Below, piece by piece: positions 52,029 to 62,998 of a stretch of DNA of 64,000 bases; the stretch's first letter is position 1, and every line of letters starts with the position of its first letter. The notes beneath the pieces are model-generated. The model ran no database searches, was not told where the DNA came from, and saw only the letters and a program-made list of their open reading frames with translations. Position numbers and translations under genes: made by a program. This DNA is from Axinella damicornis (lineage: Eukaryota > Porifera > Demospongiae > Axinellida > Axinellidae), in the NCBI GenBank assembly GCA_963931865.1, contig OZ007512.1:9805160-9869159 (forward strand). Reading direction: 5' to 3'.

Positions 52029-54052
52029 CACAAATTGGAACACCCTCGAGAAAGACAGAGGAGCAGTATTACCGGTAGGTGCGTCTGTGCCAGAATGAGC
52101 ATTTGAGGCATCATGGCTGGATGGAATAATTTGGCGGATTTTCATGGTGCTGAGACTTTGCGCTGAAGAATATTGTACGTGAAGCCGAAGAGTATTAAAC
52201 TGTTATCCAGCAATAGTACGCTCTAGTCTGGACTGCATGACTGCCAGCTAGCTCATCGCTGTTTGTTTTGTGCTATTAGGTTTGAACTACTGTACTGGAA
52301 GATTAGTCGTCACAACAGTTACTATTCAAGGGCAGCATGTACTTCGTTGGGGATTGAGGGTAGGGAGGTGAGGAGGTAGGAAAATATACTTGGGTCATCT
52401 AGGGTATGTGGTACGCAGAGTACACAAGATCACAGTTCAATCCTTGACCTCACCTGTAATCTGCCACACCAACAGCCCACAGTCCTCAGACCAGGTAGAT
52501 TACCCCTTCCTCTCATGGTGCTTCAATCGACTTTACTCCAATCCACCTTCCTGGGACAAATGATGTCATGCCCACACACCTAGTGTCAGATGAACAGCTA
52601 GGATCAAACGGTTTCCGCTAATTATTGTGCTAATGCTAAGTCACATGACCTCAATGAGATGCAAGCTTTGAAAACCATGGACTTCTTGATGGTAGAGATG
52701 TCACTTGATGTCACATGTTGATTCCATATTTATAGGCACAGTCCGCATCCAGTGTTAACAAATTCTGCAAGCAGCACACAGGGCAAATGCAGTACTGTAT
52801 ACATGTAGGCACCTCGTACACTCAATACTCACAAGCTGGAGAAGACAACGGCCAAGAGCCTTTGCCATGCCAGTTTGCCCTTAGCGCTTGACTGCATAAG
52901 GCAGCGCTACGTCCCAGCAACAACTGAAGACTATCGCGCTTGATTGGGCTAGTTGTGAGCCCTGTGACATCGCTTATGAAAGATCAAGGTGGGAGCTTTC
53001 GAGGCGAGGTCAGTAAAGGGATCAAGTACAACGAAGGGGCGCCTCTTGGTGCAAACTAATGCTGGCCCTAGCCCTAGTACTTGACGCCAGTAGAGTGCCT
53101 AAAAGGACCGCCAAACAAACGGGAAGCAGATTCGATGGATGGCAGAGGATGCTTCAAAAGCCTTCTATGGGCCATGGGTGAGCGGCAAAAGGTTAGTACA
53201 TCTTCTCTCCCGACGTCATCGAGTAGCCGATGCCCATGATCGTGCTTGGTTGACATGGGAGCCTTTAGCAGACACTTTCGCAGGTACTTACACCACGGGA
53301 TTATACAGTGATTACACATTCCGTAGTATGCTTCAAGCCCAAGAAATTTGACTTCGTTCACCAGTCCATTTCTCCCTATTAGGGGGTGTGGTCTGGGCAC
53401 GAGACTAATCCATGCACTCTTCACTACCTACACCACCCCTTCCTCCCTCTTGCACCACTCACTCTCTCTATCTCTCTGGTGGCCATCCCCACTGTAGCTT
53501 CTGCCAACTCCCATGATCATCCCGTCCTCAGACAGCTTCTTCTAAAGAGTAATGAGTGAGAGCAGCACTGTACTTTTGGCAGTCATCAGCTGAAACTGTA
53601 ATGCTAGCTGGCTAGATTCACAACTAGCAGGCATGACCATGGTAGTTATCTCTGCAGGTTATTTTTTTATGAACTCCTATATACAAAGCAGGAGATGGCA
53701 TTCAATCCTCCCACACTCCTTTACCTTCCCCTCCCTCTCCTCAGTTCTCCCCCCTCTCCTCAGTTCTCCCCATCCTCTCCTTACTTCTTTACCTTCGACC
53801 ATGCAGCCTGATGGCTACTAACAAAAATGGATTCGCAACAACTAGTCTCGTTCTTAGAGCTCCCACGAGAACAAGCAACAACCTCGGCCTGGTTCCCAGG
53901 CCATAGGAACGAGGCAAGGCGCAGTACTACCAGGCCAGCCTCTCGCCACACCCATAAACAGTGGGTGTGGCGAGAGGCTAGCCCGTGAGACTACTACTTG
54001 ACGGTAAAGCATTCAGGAGTCAACTACAAGGACAGCAACAGAGGGAGCGCCA
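52029..54052. other. Intergenic or intronic DNA with a foldback element
   Basis: A plus-strand exon-like frame at about 53,507-53,557 (SANSHDHPVLRQLLLKSNE, stop) follows a CCACTGTAG acceptor and contains an LxxLL motif; evidence is weak. A foldback with arms CCAGCCTCTCGCCACACCCA and its complement is at about 53,935-53,981. TAGCCTCG-type fragments flank it. Nothing else is supported. Confidence 0.4.
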
Positions 54053-54260
54053 ATGGCCGAGGGTCTACCGGAGGAGGCCAACGCCATTGGTGACCGAAGG
54101 AAAACGACAGAGACGGATACACGCTCACCATTGTCCACAGTTTACGCGTGCACAGATCGTTTCCCGCCAAAACTTGAACGGCCGCGGTTGTCAACCAATC
54201 AGATCATTGCGTTGCCGGCGCGTGCACAGTTGCTGGCACGCGCTACTGGCAGAGCTGCTG
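54053..54260. promoter_or_regulatory. GC-rich promoter-like patch
   Basis: A perfect E2F-type TTTCCCGCCAAAA (about 54,161-54,173), a CCAAT box in CAACCAATCAGA (about 54,191-54,202) and two further CCAAT motifs near 54,057 and 54,083. ATG-initiated frames leave on both strands (plus from 54053, MAEGLPEEANAIGD; minus from about 54,084, MALASSGRPSAIGAPS). I could not decide which is used. Confidence 0.35.
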
Positions 54261-54367
54261 CGAGTACATAAAGCGAGTCTAGTTGTGTCCAAGTCATTCC
54301 GGCTTGGTTTAGCTCGGGTAAGGTAAAAGTGAGGTGAGCCCTCACTCTAACCTTACCCTTGCTACCT

Positions 54368-54720
54368 TGCCAGGTGGGCGGGGGGAGCATTGGGGGTGGG
54401 GAGCATTGGGGGGTGGGGAGCATTGGGGGGTGGGGAGCATTGGGGGGTGGGGAGCATTGGGGGTGGGGAGCATTGGGGGGTGGGGAGCATTGGGGGGTGG
54501 GGAGCATTGGGAGGTGGGGAGCATTGGGGGGTGGGGTGCATGGGGTGGGGTGCATGGGGGTGGGGTGCTGGGGGTGGGGTGCATGGGGGTGGGGTGCTGG
54601 GGGTGGGGTGCATGGGGTGGGGTGCATGGGGGTGGGGTGCATGGGGTGGGATGCATGGGGTGGGGTGCATGGGGGTGGGGTGCATGGTGGTGGGGCTGGG
54701 AAGGAGGTGAGGTGGAAGGT
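54368..54720. repeat. G-rich minisatellite with quadruplex potential
   Basis: First about nine units of GAGCATTGGGGGGTGGG (17-18 bp), then about eleven units of GTGCATGGGGTGGG and relatives. Runs of four to six G separated by two to six bases fit the G-quadruplex rule throughout. Frames on both strands are repeat artefacts. Confidence 0.95.
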
Positions 54721-55239
54721 GCATACCACTGTCCTGAGAGGGGCCCCTACTAAAATCTGTAGAAAAATAGATTGCATGCAATTAAGGGTGCTCAGTCATA
54801 ATTATATATTCTGTCCACTCTGAGAGGGACTTCAGGCACTGTCTCCATGGCTTTGCAGCTCAGAGAGGGATAAAGGTTCGTAACTTTTGAAGGTCTGCTA
54901 TATCAATTTCATACCCAGAAGCTTGAGATGAGAGCTATAGGGTGTAGTCACATACACACATGCAGATATTTTAGCTGACTTCAATCTCCACAAGTCGATC
55001 CTATACATTAATATTGCACACTGCATCTTCAGCTATAAATCGTACATCGTACATGCATCGTAGATGAGCTTCAAACCCAAACGTCATTATAATTCCTCGG
55101 CAAGCGGCATAGAACATCACACATCAATCTCAAAGTGTATAATTATTGTGCTGTCTGATAACATGGTGTTGTACTGTAGCTACTGTTTACATGAGCACTT
55201 TCAAGGTAATCACATGACAAGTCTGAGCTATTGATCATC
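54721..55239. other. 3' flank of the death-fold gene
   Basis: A/T-rich DNA downstream of the minus-strand gene. I found no canonical AATAAA polyadenylation signal close to the stop. Confidence 0.4.
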
Positions 55240-58200
55240 TCAATTATTCCTGTTTCTTGTGCAGCAGCAGAAACTCTCCCAAAGGAACTTTCTAACTGGG
55301 GAGGCCCGGTGTGGCTGTGGGGAAGGAGGTGGAGAGATGCCTGCTCCTATCTGCGAAGTTGGCAGTGCATCTGCAGAAACAAACATGCACAGATACTAGA
55401 GCTACTGGACTGATCACAATTGCTGTCTTATGCCAGAATCACTATAGCCCTATCTCAAAACTATACCTACACAATAATTATAGCAAATGATTGTAGACGG
55501 CAATTGATGTTTCTTATCACACATGCATGGCATTGCCACTTGCATATTCACTCCATGCCAGTGTAAGACATACATCATCAAATCATCCCACTAATGCTAT
55601 CTACGGAAGATAGCACTGCAGACTTCGAGATGTGTAGTGAATGCACAGTACTAAGCTAGCTCGTGTGCGAGTATAACCATACTACTATGGTATAACAATA
55701 TCAATAGTATTGAACATACAAGTTTTACAGTGTACACTCTCGCTACAATACAGTTTTGCCACACCACATATTAACGGTATGACTTGTATGGACGTGTAGG
55801 CAGATATTTCCATACCTTTGAGGTACTTTTGTTTCACCAGCTGAAGCACTTTGTTATACTTCCCGTAACCACAGTAACCATCACCCATAAACGGTGCCCT
55901 ATACAGAGCGTTGACTACCAGCATCCAGCTGGGAGCAGGATGGTGGTCCAGCCATTCCTCCAACATGGCCTGCCTGCGCTGTTTGACAGTGGAGTAGTTC
56001 GACTGGATTTCCTCCAGTGTTGACCAAGGTACACCAAACTTGCCAGTCAGAGTTCCCCATTCCACCTCTTTCAGTACGCTACACAGGTTGGCAACCGTTA
56101 GTGTAGCCTCTGCAGGAGAGGAAGTTAATTAGAACAACAATTAGACCATTATCCATACAGGTGATATCACTTCCTGTGTACTAATTAACATTGTTGGAGT
56201 GCCCTGCAAACTTAAGGTGTTCCTCTGATGTCACTTCCTGTGTACTAATTAATTAATCAACATTAGAATGTACTGTATGAGGCATGCACTTAGATGATAT
56301 CGGTCAATTCAGGAGGATGTATTTTACTACAGTCAAAGTACCTTGCATGAAGTTGTGAGTGGTAACAGGTTGTAACTATGGCAACCAACACTACAACTAG
56401 TTGACATTATGACTTACTCCAGAAGCCATAAACCTCCAATTAGTCAGTTGGTGTATCCCATTAGACCTTGTTGCTCAAAAACCACATATTATTTCTTTTA
56501 GACTCAAAAAATCGGGCTGCAAAAAGTGCATGGTCCCATTCCTGAGATTCTCATGTAACAGAGTTATGAACTCCTGAAAAAAGGTCAAACGGACTTTATA
56601 CTCCTGAGACCCCACCCATCATACCTGGTTGTCTTTGGAAATATTTTGTCACATTTTCCAGTGCAGCATGTTCCTCCTCTTTGTAGAGACTCCCAGCAAG
56701 AAATTGCCACGGTGCATCAGGCACGGTTGCGATCAAATACTGGAGGACCTCTTCTCTGCTCACACGCTTCTCGGATGGCACTTCTAAACCTATAGCTGCG
56801 CAAAGATGCTGATCATCAACACATTCAATCGCAGTGCTGAGGTTTTGGAGGGTGAATGTAGGGTCTGCAGGGAAGGGAGAAAGAAGAAGGGAACTTGAGG
56901 GACGGTGCATGAATAATTCAGTATACTGGGGGGTGTTTTTTAACCTTCACCAAATTCATAGTGTGTCTTCTTTTAAACTTAACACACCTTCATACATGTA
57001 GTGACAGATGTCTTGTAACGTTTCCAATGCACTCGTCATGCTCAGACAGACACAGATTATGTGACCCCTCGTAATATGGATCACCTAATTGACAATCACA
57101 AACTTTACATGTACTAACACACAGTCATTATTAGCTAATCTACATGAAAGGGTGCACTGCTGTTTCAGCTGAGGACCTATTCAGAAGCTAATTAGTCTGA
57201 GGTGTATGTGTAGGATCTTTGGCTGCACCTCTTTAAAGACAGAAGCAACCAAGAAATTGAGGGACATGTCGCCGTGGTGTACGTAATAATTGTGTTGGAC
57301 TTCACACGGCAAGAGGAGAACTTTTTGACTACGTTTTCGATCAGACTGTGCCGATCTTCCTCAGGTTCACATGACAAGAGGAGAACTAGCTTTTTGACAA
57401 CATTTTTGATCAGATCTTCCTCAGGTTCAGGTCTTGACCTGAGGAAGATCGGCACAGTCCGATCGAAAAAGTTGTCAAAAAAGTTCTCCTCTTGCCGTGT
57501 GAAGTCCAACAATTACAATCAACCTAGAAATTGTATGCGAGTGATAGCAGTGTGCTGAGGTACTTGAACCTCCTTCAGGCAAGAGTCCCAATAGACAAAC
57601 ACACTAGCACTCCAGACTCCACCCAACTTCGTGCTATATCACGTATACTGTTAATGATTTGTGTGCATGATGAGGCATACCCTGGACTGGCTCTGCATTG
57701 TGGCGTATCTTGTCCGCTGTTGACGAAAGGAATAAGGATGCATCGAGTCGGTATATGAGCCTCCTCCAGGAGGGTGCTGGATCACTGGAAAACCACCAGT
57801 CCACTAACACCTTCACATGATCTTTGGCTGGATAGCGGGATTTGATGTCATCCACTCTTGGTCCGGATGCATACAGGCACCAGGACAGCTGGTCCAAATC
57901 CGCATCCTTCACTGCCTCTGTCACTGCCTCCGGTGTGAATGGAGCAGCTGTAATCAGGGAGAACAGATGGTGAATTAACACATTACACGGCAGACCAGAT
58001 TTGGTTCAATATTAGGTGGGTCATCATTTTCCTCATGATTTTTTGATGACACTAATGCGTGTGTTAATGAACTCCACTGCTTGATTTTCTCATGGCAGCA
58101 CTGGTGTGCAAACTTAGTACTAGTCATGACACACTGTGCATGATTTTCTACCCGGCTAACTAAACAAGCTTATGTGTACCACTGTACGAAACGTATGAGT

Positions 58201-58756
58201 ATATATCTCATATCTGTTATCCTCAGGCCGCGAATCCAATTCTAAGAATTGGATTGCCTATCCTCTACCGAAGGAAATGTATAGCTATGTATATACAGAT
58301 TTCTTTCGTATGTTTGGTAGAGGATAGGGCAATTCAATGAAACGGTTGTCATAATAACATTTTCTCCAAACATCTACAGCCTCATTCCCAGGCCCTATGA
58401 GCCTGGGAATGAGCCTGGTAGACGATAGAGCCAAATGCATGAATGAATACATGGCAATCAAGGAAAAGTTTCATGCAGTCTGCCATAATATTAATTAAAT
58501 CCACTCATGATTGACTAATATAATAGTAGTAGCTAACTTACTATCAATGCCAAAACCTAATATTTCCCAAAGTACTGCAGCCCGATAAAGTGACTCTTAG
58601 TACTACAATAGGACACTGCATGCAGTATAGCATTAGATGCCACTAGCAATTTTAGGCCCCGTTAGTTACTGAATTGATAGGTGCTCATCACTTATTATAC
58701 TAAGAGCAGCTGCTACATTTACCTCCACTCTCCTCTGGTTCGGATTCGAAGGACAT
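55240..58756 (-). CDS. Protein with three tandem death-fold domains (five exons, complete model)
   Basis: Exons: 58723-58756, 57681-57947, 56625-56864, 55816-56109, 55240-55370. They join to 321 codons plus stop with every intron in phase 1 and canonical GT-AG sites. Exon one gives MSFESEPEESG. Exons two to four each code one helical domain of 80-98 residues. The first and third are clearest as death domains, with WCLYASGPRVDDIKSRYP then VLVDWWFSSDPAPSW, and WGTLTGKFGVPWSTLEEIQS then MLEEWLDHHPAPSW; the second is more diverged (LEVPSEKRVSREEVLQYLIA, VPDAPW). The last exon is Pro-rich (ISPPPSPQPH) and ends ESFCCCTRNRNN; the three cysteines could be lipidated. Such proteins act as adaptors that assemble signalling complexes in the cytoplasm. 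No catalytic domain is present. Domain-per-exon symmetry suggests growth by exon duplication. Confidence 0.85.
57294..57510. mobile_element. Inverted-repeat element in the first intron region upstream of the second domain exon
   Basis: GTTGGACTTCACACGGCAAG at the left and its reverse complement at the right give arms of about 75 bp (also GACTGTGCCGATCTTCCTCA in both arms), with a partial third copy between. It lies between exons 57681-57947 and 56625-56864. Confidence 0.75.
58225..58340. repeat. Inverted repeat around AATCCAATTCTAAGAATTGG
   Basis: GGATTGCCTATCCTCTACC on the left is mirrored by GGTAGAGGATAGGGCAATTC on the right, with a small palindrome at the left end. A degenerate TAGCCTCG-type foldback follows at 58,378-58,418. 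Both lie in the first intron of the death-fold gene. Confidence 0.6.
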
Positions 58757-59306
58757 GTTAGAAAATTCTCTCAGAGCAGTTGACTGTACCTTGCATACAC
58801 ATGCTTGGTATAAAAGCTGCATGCAGCTGGCTGAAATAATGCCAGCACTTAGTTGTCATATCCTGCTCTGACACTGACATACACCACATCCTGTACATAA
58901 CAGTGACTACAGTTAGATCAGGCAGAGTGCATCCTGTCAGTGCAAAAGTCTCATTAGGCATACAAAGTCCAACAGGAACTGACCTAACTCTGTTCATCCT
59001 GTCATACTGGTAGTAGGTGCACAAAGCTACACAAAGCCTCCATGCACCACTGACCTAAAGCCTGACCTAAAGCCTCACATTAACTCCCACTGACCTAACT
59101 CTGTTCATCCTGTCAGGCGGCCAGCAACTCAACTCAACCCAACTCAACTCTATGGCATCCTGTCATGCAAAGTCTCACAGCAACTCTAACTCCTGTTGTG
59201 CTAGGCAAACCCCACAGGAACTCTGACTGCATGACCTCACTGTATTCATTGTATGCGGCATAATTAAATTACAGTAAGTGCTCTGTGTACAAATGCTGGT
59301 TCTATC

Positions 59307-59708
59307 TAGCCTCGTTCCCAGTCCCACGCCCAGCTTTTCGTCGCTGCTTAGTACGGTAAAGCGGGGAGGGCCTGGTACATTTCCTCACGTGAGTGACGTC
59401 AAGGGTAGAAAGGGGTAGAAAGACCGGAAGTTTAACGTGGGCGTAGTGGGTCTCAGAACAGCAAGAAGAGCGAAGGTACCAGGTAACACACCACACGTAT
59501 CTAGCTAGCGGGGGGCGACTGTCATACTCACCGAGTGTTGAACGTGTAGATGGCTGAATAACACGCAAAACGTAGCGTCTTCGTTCTGAAAATTTTGCGG
59601 TTTTTCAATTACGTCGTGCTCACGTGAGGAAATGTACCAGGTGGCCCTCCCCGCTTTAACGTACTAAGCAGCGACGAAAAGCTGGGCGTGGGACTGGGTA
59701 CGAGGCTA
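59307..59708. mobile_element. Best-preserved TAGCCTCG-family transposon (Mutator-like MITE)
   Basis: 402 bp with long inverted ends starting TAGCCTCGTTCCCAG and continuing through CAGCTTTTCGTCGCTGCTTA. A perfect 9-bp duplication GGTTCTATC lies at 59298-59306 and 59709-59717. No transposase is coded. It defines the family seen at 50,199, 42,109, 43,787, 44,500 and in kinase introns. Confidence 0.9.
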
Positions 59709-62479
59709 GGTTCTATCATGTTATGCATAATTATGCTTGAATGATTTCCTACAGCTGCCGTGTTCCCTCAACCACCCTGTAGTTTAGACTCATGTATGCA
59801 TTCTCACATGCTACAAGATACAGCTTGCTAGCTAGCTTAGCTACTCTCATAGTACACAACATGAGCTGGAGGTCGGCACCCATTGCTCCCTGTCATGATT
59901 CATGACATGCTAATGAGATGCATGGGACGCTGAGGAGATAGCTTGCTGCAGAACCTAGTGATTACATTATCGATGTGGTTATTGGTCCAGCAGGAAGTAG
60001 GGTGATGCCTGGGTGAGGGTATGTTAAGGCCAGATCAGCCTGAATGTGAAGGCGTGTCCACGCTTCCCGCTGGACCACGTGCACTATCCACGTCATTTAC
60101 AGTATTCTTATCTCCCCAAGGGTGAAAGGTGTGTAGCTGAATTTGACATCAATATCATTATGGAAGTCGAATTGGTATCCATCAAGAATTTTATAGCGAT
60201 TATTGGTGAACGTTTTAGAGAGACTATTATAAATGTGCATCTACCTACAGACGTACTCAATAGTCAATAGCTAGTTGGCAAACTTGTTTGCAGACTCCTG
60301 GAAGAAGTAGCAATGGCTTCATCACCGGCACTATAGACTTAGGCTCTTCACTCCAATACGATGGCTTGCTCTACATGCATGACAGTAGAAATTAATAATT
60401 GTGGGCGGTTCAAGTAAAAACGGAAATGGGTGTGGCTTTCAGTCTTTTGCACTAATCAGTGAATATGCATGCAAGCTAGCTAGCTACATAGCCATAGGCG
60501 AGGAACAGCCTTTAGCAATGGCCTTTGTCGCTGTGTGAGGCTATTTTTTATTATTATTTTTTTGTGGGGGGGGGGGGGGGGGGGGGGCAATTCTATGACG
60601 TAACCATTTTGTGTGACGCGACGTCTGACTAGGACGGCGATCCCGGCCCCAGGCGCGGCAGAAAGTCAAACAGAGAGCCTGGAAAGGTAAAGTAACAAGT
60701 TATTGCTTTCGTGTTTGAAGTCGTCAGCAACGTAGATAGTCTTGGTACCAGAGTCTGGTACAGAGACTACAACGCAGACGATCTGAAGACTTCCATGCTA
60801 TCACTCAGTGCAGCATAGCGCGCTATACCATAGTTATATCCATGGCCATACTATAAAGTGAGTGGCCAGATCCAGGTGGGTCTGACCACGCAAACTACTT
60901 CCATATAGTGCTCCCCTGGTGACCATACACTGTATATGGTCCCCCCTAATTGGACAATATAAGTAGACCCCCCTCACTGTAAAGTGGGCCCCCTAGTTTT
61001 TATTGCCAACGAAGACCACAAATGGAGTCATCTATGAAGCGAGGGAGTGTAGTTTCCCAAGCCAGAGTGGAGTGCCTGAGCCTGCAAGGCTAGACAACTC
61101 GTTCACGACACTCATTTCAAGGCTTCAAAACACCATCACTTTATGTCGCCATGAAACCTGTCCTCAAACAGATTCATCTTTGATCTGTTAACCTGTAAAC
61201 TTACTTGGTACAGGTAAGCGACCTTAGCCTGAGCGTTTTCGAACGCCATGGGTACAAACCTAACCCTAACCCGTCCACAGCAAGTGGTGACCATGTAAAG
61301 GCTACAATACGTGTTCTTTCAGCAACCACTTGACAGCAAGACTTCGCAAGTATTCTCAGTGGTATGAATCTCATTATGCACCCTTCCTAATTTCCTAAAC
61401 AAATAATCAGTCCTGGTGGACTGATTATTCTGCTATGTGCAGTCCAGGGGACCGCTTTTGAGGGGGACCGTCCGCAGCATGACAGCCCCCTCCTACCTTA
61501 GGGTCACTATTGTTGGTGGGTACTAATTATTTGGCAAATTTTGCGAATTGGAAAAAATCTGAACCCACAAACAATATTAGCAGTATGAGGCATCACATGC
61601 ATATGCCATAGGCGTAGCAGGTGGGCCGGCAGGTCCAGCAGTCGTCGGACCAATAGTTTCAATAAGCTTATACTAACTAGCTGCCGCTACGTTGCAACTC
61701 CTGGCCTGGTCTCCTCAGCTTGCAATTCCATGCGTTGCCTGAAACCGAATGGCTTGGGAACGAGACCACGATCTAGTATACCCTATGTGTACGTAGCTAC
61801 GTATTATGTTCGTGAGCGAAATTTGAGCAAGAAAGAAGCACATGACGGCCCCGGGCCTGCAATCCTCGTACACCTGGAACTTGCAGTGCAAAGCACGAAG
61901 GTGCCACAAGAGCCCATCCTGATAACTGATAACTGGGACAATTATTTTTTCCCACGCTTCGCACAGACAGATCAGCACTACACACCTCTATGCACTGCCT
62001 CTGGCAGCATGTAACTTCGCCTGACCATCCTGAAAATCACTATTGTTATAGTAAGAATCAGAGCCTATCTATGAGGTGAGAGCAAGACCTGAGACATCAT
62101 TCTGAAAAGTGAGTTGGTCCTACCTGTTGCACTAATGTTTACCAGAAGACTGAGCAGTGTGGCAGTTGAACAGATTCTGAATCGGTAATACAGCAGTTGC
62201 TATCAGCTCTGGAAGTTCGCTAAAATTAGTACCTGCAAATAATTGTGGTAATGGAAAGTTGGGAACAACAAAGCTTCACTTGATTACTTCTGTGTACTGT
62301 GTGCAAAGTGCATTTGCATATAATAGACAACCACCTGGCTGAATTACACAGTGATCATGTTTGCAACTCAGTGATGCCTTCTCAAGTACTTCAAGTGGTT
62401 GCTAAAATAACCACTTGTGGAAAAGGAAACAGTTTGCCAAGCTTGTAACAACCTTGACACAAGGCTGTAACAGCATCGC
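59709..62479. other. Intergenic DNA without supported genes
   Basis: A G(22) run lies at 60,566-60,587. GC-rich DNA at 60,595-60,700 could be a promoter, but no downstream exon was recognised. Short frames at 60,046 and 61,730 lack splice context. A TTGGGAACGAGACCA fragment near 61,755 is a relic of the TAGCCTCG family. Confidence 0.45.
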
Positions 62480-62542
62480 AAGGTTGTCACAACCTAGCAA
62501 CAAGGTTGTCACAACCTAGCAACAGGGTTGTCACAACCTTAG
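62480..62542. repeat. 22-bp palindromic tandem repeat
   Basis: Three units of AAGGTTGTCACAACCTAGCA type; each contains the palindrome AGGTTGTCACAACCT. Diverged units precede it from about 62,448. It is followed by a two-copy CAGTCATCTGATCTTTGTTG-like repeat (62,580-62,620). Confidence 0.85.
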
Positions 62543-62639
62543 CGCTCATGTGGTGATGTCAGGTAGAATTGAAGTGAATTTTCATCTGATCTTTGTTGCA
62601 GTCATCTGATCTTTGTTGCAGTCCTCAGAGTGCACAGAA

Positions 62640-62820
62640 CTAAAATAGCTCTCATGGTGGTTGTCCTCCAAATTCAACACGATGATGTGTACCTAAATGG
62701 CGTAAATGTGACTGATGCAGTCTTTCAAATTTCTCCCACAAGGAACATTGTCAATCAAGTTCAACCATTTTCATGTGTAGTCAAGTGCACAACTAGTGCG
62801 CAATGCATGCATGACTCCTA
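62640..62820 (+). CDS. Possible upstream ectodomain exon of the 7TM gene
   Basis: After acceptor TTTGTTGCAG a frame reads GVNVTDAVFQISPTRNIVNQ and VQPFSCVVKCTTSAQCM before a stop at 62,818-62,820. It has a glycosylation site (NVT) and spaced cysteines, as expected for an extracellular part. No clean donor in the right phase was found, so it may be an unrelated frame. Confidence 0.25.
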
Positions 62821-62998
62821 ATTTTGGCCAACCTATCCGTGTACTCTCAGGCTCTTCAGCATAGAGAGAGGCATCTGGGTAATTACAAAGCTGAGGAACA
62901 TTCCATGCAATAAGTAGTTCAACTCCAGCATATTCATTGTCCTACAAGGATTGAGTGACCTGGTTGTTAACCTAATTGTATTTGGTGTTCTGCTGCAG

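Noticed and set aside
54199..54823. Overlapping long frames of Gly-Trp-Gly or His-Pro-Thr repeats on both strands
   Set aside because: They are translations of the G-rich minisatellite in all frames, with no other sign of coding.
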